Positions 1 through 10,523 of a stretch of 64,000 bases of DNA are shown piece after piece. Source of the stretch: Trichaptum fuscoviolaceum (lineage: Eukaryota > Basidiomycota > Agaricomycetes > Hymenochaetales > Trichaptaceae). Every line of letters starts with the position of its first letter. The first letter of the stretch is position 1. A program made the position numbers and the translations under genes. The notes beneath the pieces were generated by a model that was not told the DNA's origin, did no database searches, and saw only the letters and a program-made list of their open reading frames with translations. The DNA is taken from assembly GCA_910574455.1 (NCBI GenBank), contig CAJSYZ010000008.1:4094707-4158706 (forward strand), given 5' to 3'.

Positions 1-1722
1 GTTCGCCATATGACCAGGTTTTTCGCAATAGAAACAAAGACCTTTGTCTCTAGCTTCCTTCTGCTTCTCTGGGGTGAGCTTGTTGAAATACATAGCATTG
101 ATATTGAATTCTTCCATCTTGTCTTCGAGTGAAGGTTCCGATTCCGGTTCCGGGTCGGAGTCAATTTCCATTTCATGAATTCGATATCTGCGATTGAATC
201 GGCGTTTCGGATAGCTGTACTTTCTCCTAAAGAATTGTGAAGGTTTCTGTTGATGAGGGGGGTTCATCCTTTCGTATTGTAGACCAAATTTGAGGGCATT
301 CTCGTAGTACGGGTCCATGAGAGGTTTGCCTGCTGTGTCCTTTGCCATGTTGTCTTCAATTCGGATTAGTTCCTTTTGGATCGAAATTGGAAGGCCTTTC
401 TTGAACAGATTGGTAAGAACTGTGGTGTCTTCAATTCCTGCATCGTAAGCTAGTCGTTGGAATTCATAGACATATTGATCTGTGCGCATGCCGGGGGTTT
501 GCTTGAGTTTCATAAGTTCTTCATATGCGTCTGCAATGTAGTCTGCAGATATGAAGTGTTCTCGAAAATCTTTCTTGAATTTTGCCCAAGTATAATCCCA
601 TGGTTTTCCGTCGGCTAGTTTCTTGTTTCCTTTGGTAATGATGCTGTTTATGAAGGTACCAGCTGATCCTAGATTGCAGAATGTGGCTGCAAGTCGAACC
701 TTGTCTTCATCTGTAGTGTAACCGGGTGTGAGAATGATGTAATTCTCCATGAGATCGAGCCATCGTCTAGCATCCTTGCGACTGCCATCGAAGTTGAATG
801 GTTTATTGGCTCCATTCCTGCGTTCTTCGATTTTGTCCGGGGGTCCAGATGTGTTGGCTGCTCCTCCAGAAGTTCCCATTGGTGGCGATGGAGGTGGAGG
901 TGGCGGTGGAGGTGGCGGTTCAGGGGTTGGGGAATTAGACTTTTTGGGTTGGTAGTCAGGGTCGAAGGGATTTTCGTGATCCGAGTAGTACTTTAACTCT
1001 TCTTCTTCCGGAAGTTCTTCTTGCTTTGGAGGTTGAGAAGGGTCTTCAGGGGCTTTTCCCTTGTCAGTGCCTTTTGATTCTGTCCGAAGTCTGAGAGTTT
1101 CAAATTGGTCCGCTAGATTTGTGAGGACTGATAGCTCTTCCGATGTTTGCTGAGTAGAAGGTCCAGCAAATGATCGGCTGTGTCTGACTCTTGAGGGGCT
1201 CCCAAGAAGGGGGTGGATAGGAGAGGTTTCCTCCTTAGTTCGATGAGTAGAAGGTCGGGGAGTATTGGGGTCGGGTTGGGTGGTAGGAGGTGGGGTACTT
1301 GGGGGTGCGACTGGGGATGTGGCTGCAGTTAATGCGGTAGATTGTGAAGTGTTTGTATCAAGCGGTGAAGGGGGGAGTAAGTGGGTAAGAGTAAGAGGGG
1401 ATGGTCTGGACTGGGGTTGATTTAGTCCGTGTAACTCTTGGTAACGTTCCTCAGCGTCTTCCGGGTCAACTGCTTGATAATTTGTGTTGTATCTGCGGTA
1501 AAATTCTCCGGGGTGGTGTCGATATCTTTTTGGGATAGCTTTCCACTCTCTTCCTTGCTTGCTGAAGTAGATGTATTCGGAATGAAATCCTCGAGCTCTA
1601 TACCAACAGCGTTCCGAGTAGTCGAAGTATGAATTTTCCGGGGGGTAGGGAGGTAGTGATTCAAATGAGGTGTCAAGGTGAGGGGTGTCCGGTAGTTGTG
1701 ATCGAGGTGCCAGAGTGTCTAA
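1..1722 (-). CDS. Retrotransposon Gag-like protein, partial
   Basis: This is one open frame from just after a TGA (1723-1725) to the window edge. It opens with a low-complexity Pro/Ser/Thr-rich part (about 1700-850) that includes a run of prolines, encoded by the GGTGGAGGTGG-type tract near 885-920 on the plus strand. Next comes a region typical of retrotransposon gag capsids (about 840-300; it includes FNFDGSRKDARRWLDLMENY and DQYVYEFQRLAYDAG), then a basic stretch (FRRKYSYPKRRFNRRYR). It ends in CFYCEKPGHMAN, the start of a CCHC zinc knuckle whose last Cys lies outside the window. Gag proteins form the virus-like particle and the knuckle binds element RNA. No convincing ATG was found at the 5' end, and the frame is offset from the H2C2 frame just upstream. 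Confidence 0.8.
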
Positions 1723-2354
1723 TCAGTAGTTTGGATTCCGTTTGTCTGATACTGTGCCGGAATCGGGGGTACTGGGGGAATAGGGGTGGCTTGTCGAATG
1801 GGACGGTTCGGGGGTGAAATGAGTGGAATGTCACTTGGGGATAGGCTAGGTTGACAACCGCAGCGATTGATATAGGTTTGAACGTCTTCTTCAACGTCAG
1901 GCCAATAGCAAACGTAATCTAGATGTTCCCTGGTGGTTTGGACTGTGTAATGATAGTTGGTTTCCGGATGGATGTGTGCTGCGTATATAAGATCGTTTCG
2001 AAGGGCTTGGTTGCTTCCAACGTAGGCTCGTCCTTCTGTCCAAATTAAGTCTACCCTTAGTTTCCAATTGGTGGGGAATCGACGGTTTCGGATAAGAAAT
2101 GCCAATGATGTGATTACTGAATCTCCGTCGTAGCTTTTCTTGATTCGTTGATCTAGTCCGTTGAGTTTCAGAAGTCTAAAGTTCTCTGCAATTTCTGTTT
2201 CGTCTGATATACCGGGTTGGATAGGGTGGAGTCGACTAGTTCTGGGGATGATTAGATTTGCCAGGTTGCCTATTTGATTTATGAATAGAGCTGCTAAGTC
2301 TTCTTCTGATCCGTCTGAGCTGGGATTGGAATGGTCCAGGGGTAGGTGTGTCAA
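1719..2354 (-). pseudogene. H2C2 integrase-type zinc-binding segment placed upstream of Gag
   Basis: This 211-aa frame contains, at about residues 104-168, a stretch that resembles the zinc-binding N-terminal domain of retroviral-type integrases: IWTEGRAYVGSNQALRNDL, then His at 127/129 and 135, then CYWPDVEEDVQTYI and a closing Cys-Gly-Cys (165-167). The usual family pattern is H-x(3-7)-H-x(~28)-C-x2-C, so the final C-x-C is one residue short. It then runs into a Pro-rich tail and overlaps the Gag frame by a few bases in another phase. In normal Ty3 elements this domain sits in Pol, after Gag. Here it comes before Gag, which is odd. No integrase catalytic core follows it. Confidence 0.6.
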
Positions 2355-2977
2355 GCTGGATAGGTGAACCTAGAAGGGGGATGGGAGTTCCTTCGCGTTT
2401 GATCTCTTGTTTGATCGGAGGGGGAGGGGGTGTATGCTGTTCCTGGATCCTTTGAGTAACAGGTGTTACAGGTGGTAATTGCCTGTTATATGTTCCTATT
2501 TCGCTTGTCCAATAGTGTTGAGGATCTTCGAAGTTAGATGATGCTGAGCTAAGATAGGTTTCCCTTGTGAATTCTTGTCCGAGTCGAGGGGCTGGGTACG
2601 AAGTAACAAATGGATTGGTTACTATGCTTTCTCGAGCTTCGGATGGGGGTTCTGCTCTTGTTGTCTGCTCTGTATCAGATAGTTCGAGTTCGGATGGGGT
2701 GTGGGGTGGGGTAGAGTTGGTGGGGATGTCTGTGATGCGGATGGGGTCGAAGATAAAAATCTCCTGCACGTCTTCCAACAATCTTTCCGTATGATTGGCG
2801 ACTCGTATTAAGACCTTCAGGTTGGGCACTTCCTTGGGTGATCTCTTCCCTTGAGCTACTTGTTGTTACAACACGAGTGGGTTCTCCTAACTCTCTTCTC
2901 GAGTGCTCGTCCGGTATGTTACTTCGGTTCGCTGGATAACAACTTCCTGTTGTGTTCACCGGTATTTCTGTCGTCAA
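2236..2977 (-). pseudogene. Pro/Ser-rich leader frame of the retrotransposon, frameshifted
   Basis: Two overlapping frames (2977-2675 and 2829-2236) appear to have been one leader region upstream of the H2C2 segment. The first starts with an ATG at 2977 about 140 bp after the primer-binding site; the second holds PNLKVLIRVANHTERLLEDV and then a Ser/Pro/Thr-rich stretch ending in RRIRRRLSSS. The best-looking protein jumps frame near 2830 and again near 2354. No domain is recognised. It could be the N-terminal part of a long Gag in this element family. Confidence 0.45.
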
Positions 2978-3114
2978 CGAGTGAAGCTATGTCTCTTTGG
3001 ATCTTCGCTATATGCGTCTAGCAGTTTCACTAGGTGGATCGGACCGTTCCTCTGCTTGCTTTCTTCTCTTCAAGTTACCTGGGCTGGCTCTGCTTTCTGA
3101 TTGGGTCGCGAACC

Positions 3115-3133
3115 TCAAATCCCGCTTACACCA
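3115..3133 (-). other. Primer-binding-site-like sequence
   Basis: Seven bases after the LTR end, the minus strand reads TGGTGTAAGCGGGATTTGA. This has the layout of a tRNA 3' end complement: TGG for CCA, seven acceptor bases, then a T-stem/T-loop complement. The primer tRNA was not identified. Confidence 0.55.
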
Positions 3134-3641
3134 ACCTTAATGTAACAAGGACCGTTAATTCTGGGCGTGAACCTGCTTAATGCTTCGGGTCTGTTTCGAG
3201 CGTCTGTGTAGATGAATACACAACACAAGTTATGTGTCAATCGTATGTCGTTCAAGTTCTTTCTTTCCTACTTTGAAAGGTTAGCAATCAATGGCCAGTT
3301 GTTCACTTACTTTGAAAGTATTCCGGATTAGTTCTTGTAGGGTGGATTGTTTAATTCCGATGGTGGAAAGTGGAGTCAAGTGCAATAGTCTTGGCTACTT
3401 TCCAGGTTATGGAAAGAAGTCAATCCTAATTGTTACGTTCACGGCTTCGGAAGACTTATCACGGAAATGATAAGTGACAAAAGCGTTGTTTGTGAACAAA
3501 CAAGTGGTGAGATAAGAGTGGGCGCTTTAACGAGGCTCTCTTAAGCTCGGAAGTCGTGGGTGAACAGAGTCTTTGGCACGATGGTGTGAAAGACTATAGG
3601 AGGATTGACTTAAGTGTCATCCGAAGGCCTATGTACAGGGG

Positions 3642-3649
3642 TTTATATA
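3642..3649 (-). promoter_or_regulatory. TATA box in LTR
   Basis: The minus strand reads TATATAAAC within the LTR, correctly oriented to drive leftward transcription of the element. Confidence 0.5.
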
Positions 3650-3684
3650 CTACAGAGGAGAGAAACATAAATAGAACGCGCTTC

Positions 3685-3799
3685 TGGGGCTAGCTGGGGC
3701 TAACTAGGGCTAACTGGGGCTAACTGAGGCTAACTAGGGCTAACTGTGAAACAGGGGAAGTGGGGCTAACTGGGGCTACGTAGGGCTAACTGGGGCTAT
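3685..3799 (+). repeat. 10-bp tandem/interspersed repeats in LTR U3
   Basis: There are about nine near-copies of the decamer TGGGGCTAAC (variants TAGGGCTAAC and TGAGGCTAAC), in two runs split by a short spacer. They lie just upstream of the LTR TATA box in the direction of transcription, so they may be binding sites for a host factor. Confidence 0.7.
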
Positions 3800-4361
3800 G
3801 GTAAAGCGAAGGGGCAATGTAAACAAAGAGGCAGTAAAAGGGGGCTACCTGGGGCACCGAAGGTTAAAGGTAAAAAGGTTAAATGGTAAAGTCCGAGAGA
3901 CAAAGGTAAGCGTAGCCTAATCGGGTTACGTGAGGTAAACAAAGGTAAACATGGTCCGTATGCTTGATGCATAACACGGGATGTAGATGGAAGAGAAGAA
4001 GCCCGAGAAACGCGTATAAAAAGCTATTAGTACCAGCTGAGTCATATCACCTTACTCACCCTTTTTGTACATTGCACATTCATATAACATTCGACCTCCG
4101 AGTAATTGTGTCAATAAATAAAACCAATAACGGATCTTATTAGCGTCCAATTGAGTAATATTGCATGATATACAAGATAGCTTTAAACCAAATGATGTCC
4201 TCATGCTAGTATAATAAGACAGCGGCAGAGATGATAGAGCCGATTTCAGAAACGGAAAGATACAGAGAAAGAGATAAGGATATAAGGTATTGCAACGAGG
4301 AAGAGAGACGGTATCACATTTATATGCGGTGTAAAGGAGGAGTGGGAACATGTTACATCAA

Positions 4362-6520
4362 TTATTTATCAGTGGCAGAATAGAAAATATTGTCTTGAAC
4401 ATATCCAAGCGGATCATCGTTCGAATAGAGCTCTTCTAAGAGTGAGCGGCCATTCATTGTGTAGTCAATGGCGTTAGCTGGAGCGACCAAAAAATGGTTC
4501 GATGACTCTGGTTCTGCCGATGTCCCGTCTTGGAAACTTGCAGATGATGCAGAAGAAACGTCTACTGGAGGAGGTAAAATAGGCTCTGACGCCGACAAAC
4601 TGCCTTCTGTCGTCGACAAGGTGGCCAGTGTCGAATCGGATGGAGTGGTGCGCTCTTCAACACCAGTCACGGGAGAAAACACGTTGTTCCCCATATTGTC
4701 CGTAAGTTGTCTTCCAGGCAATTTATTACAGAAATCGATCAGTTGCTCAGCCAATAACTCCTCTGAGATTCCGTCAAGCATTGCTGGCGCAGGCTGCTGC
4801 GGAGCTTCAGGGGGTGCCACGACAAGAGCGGTAGGACCAGATGGAATAACTGGCACACTCTGACGTAGATGTTCAGTATGAGCTCCCGATGTGCGCCCGT
4901 CGTTGTAGGATTCACGCTGCATATTAGGCACAGTAGTAGACATGTTAGACATGTCAGGTGTCGACGAAGGCCTCTCCTGCTGTCCAAGGAAATCGAGATC
5001 GGATGCGATAATGGGGCCGGGAACACTCTTGACGGGTGCAGGTTTAACTATTTCCGCGGATGGGACAGCAGCCTGAGGATGCGCTACTGGGACCTGAGCA
5101 ACTGGCACGGGCGGGGCAGGGCGTGGGCCGTGCCACTCGAGATACGGCCTCGATCGCTTGGCCGCAGGCTCGCCTACATCATGCTCAATGTCGCTCGTCA
5201 AGTCTATGATGTCTGCTTTGCGCTTTCCCTTCCCCTTTCCCTTGGTTGCACGTCTCCGAGGGGCGCGGGTCTTCGACACAGTCAGAGGCTGCTGAGCTTG
5301 GTGTTGAGTTGGCTGTCGGCTTGAACCTTGTAGCAGCTCAGGCTGCGGGGTCTGAGCCGGTGGAGGCCAATAAAAGTGCTCGGGAGCGATTGGATATTTC
5401 GCATCTGACGGGGGGACTTGGAACCTAGGCTGAGGCGCAGACTTGCGTGCTTGGGTGGTAGTCCTTGCGATTGCCGGGGCGTAGTGTCGTTGCGGAGGTG
5501 CAGGTTGCTGCATCTGAGCCTGGGGGGGCACGTTTGTCTGCTGTCTTGCCCATGTCGCCTGCTGCTGTGCTCCTTGCGCTACCTGCTGCGCGCCATTATA
5601 TCCAGGCACGTTGTTTTGGATGACAGCGGCCTTTACCTGGTCTAAGGCATCCAAAGTGTTTTTCAGAAAGGCAAGGGTATCTCGTTCCAACTCTCTATCT
5701 CGGCCGCCCTCCTCCTGAACGTGCTTCCCCAATCTCTGAACCAAGTGAGTGCATAATGATGTCATCCTTAGAAGCGGAGGAGGCTGCAATTTCACTGCTT
5801 CGTCGGCCTTCCAGTATGCTTGCGCGGCACCCGGGGCGACATTCTGGTCCTGGACCCGTGATGGATGTTGTAAACCGCCAGGCCCGACGTGTTGAGGTGG
5901 AGGCATGTGACTGACTTGTGGCATGGTCACTAGTTGAGCCGAATGTCCAGCGTGCGCACCGACGTACTGATTCACGACAGATGAAGGCATCATCACCGCT
6001 GGCCCATGATGAGCAGCCGCCTGGTACACCTGAGGTGCAGGCATCGATTCAGCCGGGTTTTGCATATACTGAGTTGGAATAGCGTTATGCTGCATTGTTG
6101 GAGGGTAAGGGAAGTGTGTCGTTCGATGCTGCTGCTGTTGGAGAGCGGGATGTCCCATGCTTGCAACTCCAACATACTCGGTGGGCAGTCGAGAAAGAGA
6201 CTGAGGGAGAAGACCTGGTAGATGTTGCGGATACGCAGGGAATTGATTGAGGGGACCTGGGGTTCCCTGACTATGCGCGGGAGAAGGGAGTATAGGATGC
6301 GGATGTGCCGTTTGGCCCTCAAAGCCTGCCTTACATGCAGCGGCGACCGCCTGTTTACGCTCCTCCAGATTCTGTGTGAGATCGATCCCGAGTGGCTGTT
6401 GACATTACTTAGTAAAGGGAAAGTCGAACGGCTCGACGCACAAAGACTTACATTCGGATTCTGTTGCGAAGATTGCGGATTCTCGTGAGCAGTCCCATTA
6501 TCGTTGCTAGTCTGTTCCAT
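4362..6520 (-). CDS. Gln/Pro-rich probable nuclear protein, copy 1 (700 aa)
   Basis: Function is not known. Two exons, 6452-6520 (23 aa, MEQTSNDNGT..) and 4362-6395, are joined at GTAAGT..CAG with matching phase, and the full frame is open. The protein is dominated by Gln, Pro and Ser. A helical, charged stretch lies at about residues 240-285 (HVQEEGGRDRELERDTLAFL). A basic cluster KGKGKGKRK at about 408-416 is followed at once by ADIIDLTSD, which fits a SUMO-interaction motif next to a nuclear localisation signal. The C-terminus is acidic and hydrophobic (LLEELYSNDDPLGYVQD), as in activation domains. Close paralogue at 32113-34262, distant one at 55939-57666. A transcription-associated role is inference only. 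Confidence 0.85.
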
Positions 6521-8484
6521 ATCTGCCTCAGCTTGTGGAGGCCAGATGGTGTAGATGAGGTTGGATTGCGGAAGGGGGAAAGGAAAGGGAGGAGAGGGAA
6601 GAGACGATGATGGGTGTAAAGAAAAAGACGAAGGTGGCCGCGACTGAAGTTACAAAGGTGCGCCTCGTGTCACGACTCAACCACACATTGGCGAAAGCCA
6701 CAAATGCCAAACATATCCTTTGTTGCGCGTCAGTCTTCAAAACCAATGCGCAACAAACAAAAAAGCGCACCAGTCACGAGACTTGACGCTGGTATTCCTT
6801 GCTTTTTATCTTGTCTGTTCTGGCGACTCCGTCGCGGACTTGTTCGTAACAGCTGAAAGAAAAAACGTCAGAGAAATAGCTGGACGATTCCCTTCGTTGA
6901 CATCTCATGACAAGAGGTAAATCGAGTATTTCCTAGCCTTTGAATAGCCAAGACGTTGAAGATTAGAATTCGAAGCATTGTTCAGAACTAGCATAGGTAC
7001 GTAGTCAAGATTGCAGCTCTGAGATTGACTTCCAGTGAGTAGGTGCAGGACTGCGACAGGTTCCACAGTGGTATGCTGGCACGCCCTCTCCAAGAATGAG
7101 CTTTGAAGACTCGATTGTACGGTGTTCGATCTGCACAAGGTGGCAATCTGATAGTCAATAAGTTAGGTCACCCAGATGCGGAGATGGCGGGCCATGGCAT
7201 TTACTACCATTTGGGCCAGGCTATCTCAGAACACGCTAGTGAGTATAGATCCTTTCCCCACATCATGAGCACAAATAACAATTCGTACCTCAATGACCAG
7301 GTCACGAGTCGATAGCGGCGGATTGTTTCTATACCCGAGGGATGATGATACAAGTCACCCAAAACAAGTTTGGTCCGATCCATTTCCCTTCTCCTCCAGC
7401 TCATACGCGCCTCTTCTCGAGATACGTAGGATACGCAGGTGGGTATACCAGTGCATATGACTTTACCCCTACAACTACGAGAAGATGCCCAGAAACCGCA
7501 TCAACATCGGCGTTACGTTTTCAAATCTTTTTGAAACGTGAGGATTACAATCCCCATAACCCAAGAAAAGTTACTCACCCAAATGACTTGTATACACTTC
7601 TCATCCCCCCGGCTTCAGTAACTCTCACCCTGAGTATCCCATACATACTCCACAAGAATCATAAGAGAGGCTTTCCATTGTCTAATGTCGTCAGCGACAT
7701 CCACAGTACGCTATTTTTCAACGCCGAAGAGTCCAAGTGAGGTGTCAAAGAGGCCAAAAGAGCAGGTTCCTTCCCAACTCCGCGAACATGGTCAAGGTAC
7801 CCAAGGAGAGTTCGGGTCGCGAACACCAGCCTGAGTGCTCGTGATCGTGAAGCAAAGGCCGGGGAAATAAGCCAGTCGACGGCTCGCCTCCATGCTGAAA
7901 CAGAGTAAGCCCAAAGTCCAAATCCAGAGTCCAGTTCCTTCTCGATTGAGTACAGCAGCGATACCAAAAGAAACTTTCCAGAGCCCATTGCGTTCATCAG
8001 ACTTAGATGAGAGGTACGCTCACTGCGTAAGTGGCAACAGCGAAGAACTCTGGCAGAGTGGCTGTGTCCGAGTCATGCAACTACCGTCTTAGTACCCCGA
8101 GTCAACCTCATCCCTATCTAGTCAAAAAGAAAAAAAAAAGAAAAAGGACACAGTGATATCAAGAAAAATCGATAGCATATGCTCGAGGCAATATTTTTCT
8201 ACAAGGGTGTATCTAGGTACGTATTACAGCTACAGCATAAGAGCATGACTTCGAGAGCGGGTAAAAGTCGAGGAGGACAAGCGTCGAGCAAGCCCTAACC
8301 CCTGGTGGTATCAAGAGAAAAAAAAAAACGGAAAAGAAAGCTACATGAAAGCGCGGAGGGGAAACTGGTATATAAGCATCAAAGGGGGGGGGGGGGGGGG
8401 TATCAAATCATATTCTGAGCCAAGAGAGACAAAATCACGTAGGAAAGTAAAGAAACAGTGCATATCGACTGCAACTGCGAACGC
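6521..8484. other. Spacer between Gln/Pro-rich gene and AA14 pseudogene
   Basis: No gene supported. The matching spacer in block 2 (34263-36267) keeps short islands of similarity but has many indels, and none of the small open frames is conserved between the copies. The last part (about 8100-8484) is nearly identical to block 2 and is the 3' flank of AA14. It contains an A-rich tract and a 17-base G run. Confidence 0.6.
8384..8400 (+). repeat. Poly-G tract (G17)
   Basis: A run of 17 G lies about 85 bp beyond the AA14 stop codon. The equivalent tract in block 2 has 13 G. Confidence 0.9.
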
Positions 8485-10134
8485 TCAGCGCCACAGCTCC
8501 CGCTTCTTGTTGTGATTATGCCTCCGCCCCCGCTTCGAATGGCCCTGCGTCGAGAACGCGCTCTGTCGGAGATGGCTGTGTGGTGTAAATCGCGTATGAG
8601 ATAAAGATATTTTGAAGTAGACGGAAGGAAAAGCAAGTGACGCTCACCATTGCTTGCTAGACCCTGAACCGGAGCTTGGCACCAGCGTGGGCTGTGCTGC
8701 TACGCTCGACGACGAGGACGAAGGAGCGCTCGAACTTGAGCTCGACCCACTCGGCGCAGCTGCACTCGAGCTCGCACCACCCGCACCCGCAGTCGAAGCC
8801 GTCGCAGTCGCAGCAGGAGCAGGCGCGCTCGATGCCAGCGTCGTCGGCCAGCTCGTCCCCGTCGGCGTCACCACCGCCACCGTCGTCGCCGCATCCGCCC
8901 CACGCGTCGCGAACCCCGTCTGCACGCCCTGCGCGTCAAACACCGGCAGCGGCGAGTCCGCGAAGATGTCCGCCTGCGCGCCGTCCGCGAAGCCGTACAG
9001 GTCGAGGTAGTATGGAGGCGCGTGCTCGCCCTCAAACATCTGTGTACATGTCCGGACAAAGTGTTAGTGCGTTTGTTTTGCGAAGAAAAAAAATGGGAGA
9101 GAAAGGGAAGAGAAGAGGGAAGGGAGAGGAGAGAGAGAAGAGAGACAGACATACGTTGTTCTGCTCCTTCTGCAACCAGTAGAATGGCTGCTTCGCGCCG
9201 TAGGTACAGTTCCACGGCGCCGCGTCCGGTTTCTTGAAATCCGGGTCGGCGCCGCACCGACGCGGGACGCGGCTCGTGGCGATGGGCACCGTAGACGTGG
9301 CGCCGGTGACATTGCATCGGAAACCGTTCATGTAGTCTACAAACCAAAGGTCAGAACCGTCTGGGTGGCAATGTTGATTAAAGAGGCGAACTCACTTTGC
9401 TCACTGCCCGCATCCGCCTGCAGCGCAACACAAACTCAGCAAAACCGACTCATCCTCGTGAAGACATAGACTGCTCACCGAATGGATCCAGAACCACGCA
9501 CAGATGCACCCGCCCTCGGGGCACGCCGGCATCTTCTCCGGGACAGCAAAGTCCGTGAACCGGTTCCACACACACGTATGGTTCACACGGAACATCGCAA
9601 AGTCCCCGGGCTTCACCTTGGTCACGTCGCTCTGGTGTGTGATCGCGAGCGCACAGCCCTTGAGGTCGTCCGGCCCTTGCGTGTGGAACTCCGTCGGGGG
9701 CGAGCCCGGGCAGGGGTCGTTGCCCTTCTGGATGTCGCCCCCGCCCGAGGACGCGAAGAGCGTCGTGGCGGACATGGTAAATGCGAGCTCATGAATGTAT
9801 TGACAGGGGCGGGTAGGCGAGGTGGATGTGCTGGTAGCGGGGTGGGTTAGACCTTGAGTTTGAGGTAAGGTCATGAGTGGGGAGGAAGGGTACTTACGAA
9901 CCACCATTGGTCGAAGAGGTGAAATGTTGGATAGGCGCGACGGGGCGGTTATCGAAAGGAAACATCTGCGTGGTAACGTTGAGCCCCGACATCAATTCAT
10001 GCCATAGCGCTACACAGATCCATCAGAACTGACAATGTAAATGTGAAGAATATACAGAAACGCACCAATGTGTCCCGACACAAACGTCAAGCATGTCGAT
10101 AGCACAAAAGCAGACAAAACGACGTATATCCCAT
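8485..10134 (-). pseudogene. AA14 lytic polysaccharide monooxygenase, decayed copy 1
   Basis: Compared with the intact copy at 36268-37901, the signal-peptide exon has lost one T, which puts a TGA in frame. Exon 2 carries a 2-base insertion near the end, and its conserved WHESMWGFN has become WHELMSGLN. Exon 3 has lost one base near its start (giving a TGA) and then 30 bp, replacing ELACTKSA by ELAFTMSA and so removing a conserved Cys. From about 9780 down to 8485 the exons are still open and nearly identical to the intact gene, including His99 and Tyr176 equivalents and the basic C-terminal exon. A sequencing error could explain one lesion, but not all of them. Confidence 0.85.
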
Positions 10135-10523
10135 CCTTCTGCTCTAATCGTTACTTGTTAATCGTAAAGAGGTCGTTTAACCAGTCGAGCGGGCCCTTCG
10201 TTTGTGTATACTGTATATAAGAAAAAGCGCGTTCAATGCAAAACAAGAGCGAACGAAGGTGAGATAAGTGAGTGGCACCGAGACTGGCAGTCACGGCACG
10301 CGTCAAGTTCAAGCAGCGTCGCGTAACTTGAAGTTAGTTTTTCTTGAAACGACACTTCCATTGTCTTTGTCCACATACAAAACAATGCACATCGCTGGTT
10401 TAAGGTACGACATCACATTGTATACATGCTCGTAGGAAGCTGAACGCCTTCAAACATATGGAGGTCATAAACGCTGATACATACATAGGATCAACCGCGA
10501 TCTCCCTTCTTTTCTGTATGGAC
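10135..10523. other. Spacer upstream of AA14 copy 1
   Basis: This holds the former promoter side of the AA14 copy (similar to block 2 up to about 10355) and the 3' flank of gene A1. No further gene seen. Confidence 0.5.

Larger units (their letters stand above)
1..3976 (-). mobile_element. Ty3-like LTR retrotransposon, 5' part (runs off left edge)
   Basis: Reading leftwards on the minus strand there is an 836-bp long terminal repeat with TG..CA ends (3141-3976), then a primer-binding-site-like sequence (3115-3133), a Pro/Ser-rich leader frame, an H2C2 zinc-binding segment, and a Gag with a capsid-like region and the start of a CCHC zinc knuckle at the window edge. Protease, reverse transcriptase and the 3' LTR would lie outside the window. 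At least three frame changes separate the leader, the H2C2 segment and Gag, so this copy is probably dead unless some of them are programmed or sequencing errors. Assignment to Ty3-like elements rests on the Gag, the knuckle and the PBS; no polymerase is visible. Confidence 0.85.
3141..3976 (-). repeat. 5' long terminal repeat (836 bp)
   Basis: On the plus strand the segment begins TGTAACAAGG and ends GCATAACA, giving short inverted ends (TGTTA..TAACA). It contains a minus-strand TATA box at 3642-3649 and, upstream of it, a cluster of 10-bp repeats, as expected for the promoter of an LTR. The outer end lies one base from the edge of the duplicated block at 3978. The partner LTR is outside the window, so the boundaries come from the termini and the PBS position, not from LTR-LTR alignment. 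Confidence 0.7.
3978..10355. repeat. Segmental duplication, block copy 1 (partner 31722-38125)
   Basis: The same order and orientation of sequence recurs about 27.75 kb downstream: 3' flank of the Gln/Pro-rich gene, that gene, about 2 kb of spacer, the AA14 gene and its upstream region. The left edge is sharp (shared from GGGATGTAGATGG) and coincides with the LTR insertion. The right edge fades near 10355. Similarity is patchy: very high at 3978-5000, 8100-8480 and 8640-9750, and low in the middle spacer. Confidence 0.9.

Noticed and set aside
3685..3799. CRISPR-like array
   Set aside because: The repeats are 10 bp, nearly contiguous, lie in an LTR, and the genome is eukaryotic.
4052..4351. 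99-aa minus-strand frame beyond the Gln/Pro-rich gene
   Set aside because: The matching frame in block 2 is truncated and changed in the C-terminal half, so it is 3' flanking sequence, not a conserved gene.
7342..7740. 132-aa plus-strand frame in the block 1 spacer
   Set aside because: The corresponding block 2 sequence is not open in the same frame and is heavily rearranged.
8654..9010. Plus-strand frames antisense to AA14 exons (also 36403-36786, 9482-9850, 37222-37623)
   Set aside because: GC-rich coding DNA leaves antisense frames open; the sense frames have family motifs.
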